Source of the DNA: an uncultured Collinsella sp. | GTDB lineage: Bacteria; Actinomycetota; Coriobacteriia; Coriobacteriales; Coriobacteriaceae | DNA: 6,942 nucleotides | Assembly: GCA_900554595.1 (NCBI GenBank) | Contig: USHZ01000109.1 | Location: 1-6,942, forward strand | Direction of reading: 5' to 3' | Shown: positions 6,331 through 6,942 of the stretch, one piece after another | Position numbering within the stretch: position 1 is the first letter of the stretch | Layout of the letters: every line of letters starts with the position of its first letter | Position numbers and translations under genes: made by a program | The notes under the pieces: model-generated | Seen by the model: only the letters and a program-made list of their open reading frames with translations | The model's database searches: none | What the model was told of the DNA's origin: nothing

Positions 6331-6942
6331 CCTGATCCTCCTGCCCAAATTGGACCATTTCGCCAAGGATACGGGAGAGTTCCTCTTCGTCTTTGAACTC
6401 GATTTCAATTTTATTCTTACCACGTGAGCTCTTCACGCGAACATTCGTGTTAAAAACTTGACGAAGGACTCGAGCGGCCTTTTTGAATGACTGAGGTGTT
6501 GCTGGCCTCGGAGTCCTCGGCGTCTCTCCGGCAGAAAACAATGGAGCAAGATTTTCTGTCGCTCTAACGGAAAGACCTTCTGCGACAACCTTCTCAGCAA
6601 GTCGAATCCTTGCATCTTCATATGGAACCGCAAGAATCGCTCTTGCATGGCCTGCAGTAAGCTTGCCCTCAAAAATCATCTGCTGTACGACTTCGGGAAG
6701 ATCTAGCAAACGAAGTGAATTTGTAATTGCGGAACGAGACTTACTGACAGCCTTTGATAACGCCTCCTGCGTCATCCCACTGGCATCAATGAGCTGACGA
6801 TAACCCTTCGCCTCTTCGACGGGATTCAAATCAGAACGCTGAAGATTCTCGATAAGTGCAAGAGCGAGCATTTCCTCATCATTAACTTCTTTAATGATGA
6901 CAGGCAGCTCCTCAAGACCAGCAAGCTTTGATGCTTGGTAAC
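6320..6942 (-). CDS. parB: Chromosome-partitioning protein ParB, N-terminal part missing
   Basis: The frame runs off the right end, so the start is outside the window; 206 residues are visible from Tyr (6940-6938). Visible residues 1-19 (YQASKLAGLEELPVIIKEV) are the stretch just after the GERR box of the ParB/Srx N-domain. ENLQR (31-35) with SDLNPVEEA is the second nucleotide/clamp motif, part of the CTP-binding fold. The HTH follows at about 55-82 (MTQEALSKAVSKSRSAITNS), with KLTAGHARAIL (93-103) typical of chromosomal ParB. A linker of about 40 residues leads to the C-terminal dimerisation strand and helix (IEIEFKDEEELSRILGEM) and an acidic tail. ParB binds parS and works with ParA in origin segregation. 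parA would be expected upstream, beyond the right edge. Sampled G+C is near 50%, below the rest of the window. Confidence 0.95.
   Translation of the reverse strand, partial: YQASKLAGLEELPVIIKEVNDEEMLALALIENLQRSDLNPVEEAKGYRQLIDASGMTQEALSKAVSKSRSAITNSLRLLDLPEVVQQMIFEGKLTAGHARAILAVPYEDARIRLAEKVVAEGLSVRATENLAPLFSAGETPRTPRPATPQSFKKAARVLRQVFNTNVRVKSSRGKNKIEIEFKDEEELSRILGEMVQFGQEDQDEE
6337..6342 (-). promoter_or_regulatory. Ribosome binding site of the small membrane-protein gene
   Basis: The minus strand reads AGGAGG, 6 bases before the ATG at 6330 and inside the last codons of parB. It fixes the start of the 84-residue protein and indicates translation coupled to, but not wholly dependent on, parB. 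Confidence 0.8.

Noticed and set aside
6076..6423. Longer 115-residue version of the small membrane protein
   Set aside because: The extra N-terminal residues only re-read parB codons in another frame; the start at 6330 has a perfect ribosome site and begins directly with the membrane segment.
6421..6426. CACGTG core in parB as a second parS
   Set aside because: The flanks do not match the GTTT/AAAC arms; only about half of the 16 consensus positions agree.

Overview
The window looks like chromosomal DNA of a moderately high-GC actinobacterium. A Coriobacteriia/Collinsella-type organism is the best guess, based on overall gene content and composition (about 60% G+C in sampled coding lines). 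No rRNA or unique marker is present, so this assignment is inference. No tRNA, rRNA, CRISPR array, insertion sequence or prophage gene was found. All genes belong to recognisable housekeeping or repair families except one small membrane protein.

Layout, left to right. (1) 1-891, plus strand: 3' part of a WYL-domain transcriptional regulator whose start lies off the window. (2) 888-4741, minus strand: a two-gene unit, ddl (D-alanine-D-alanine ligase) followed by dinG (a DnaQ-type exonuclease fused to an XPD/DinG helicase). The two overlap by 7 bases, and dinG overlaps the convergent WYL gene tail to tail by 4 bases. (3) 4742-4826: an 85-base divergent promoter region. (4) 4827-5879, plus strand: rlmN, the radical-SAM rRNA/tRNA adenosine C2 methyltransferase. 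(5) 5880-6075: a noncoding interval with a parS-like palindrome, a strong terminator for rlmN and a second strong terminator for the minus-strand genes. (6) 6076-6942, minus strand: parB (5' end off the window) followed by an overlapping gene for an 84-residue single-pass membrane protein.

How it fits together. The right end carries a chromosome-partition module: ParB, a candidate parS site about 400 bases from the parB stop, and a small membrane protein translationally coupled to parB. parAB loci usually lie near oriC, so the window is probably origin-proximal. The left part joins cell-wall precursor synthesis (ddl) to DNA repair (dinG) in one transcript, next to a regulator of a family that includes the DNA-damage regulators PafB/PafC. 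The most notable points are the parS-like site, the DinG that keeps both an intact exonuclease and a complete Fe-S cysteine set, the ddl-dinG coupling, and the unnamed membrane gene coupled to parB. I found no clearly new multi-gene system; most of the window is ordinary core genome.
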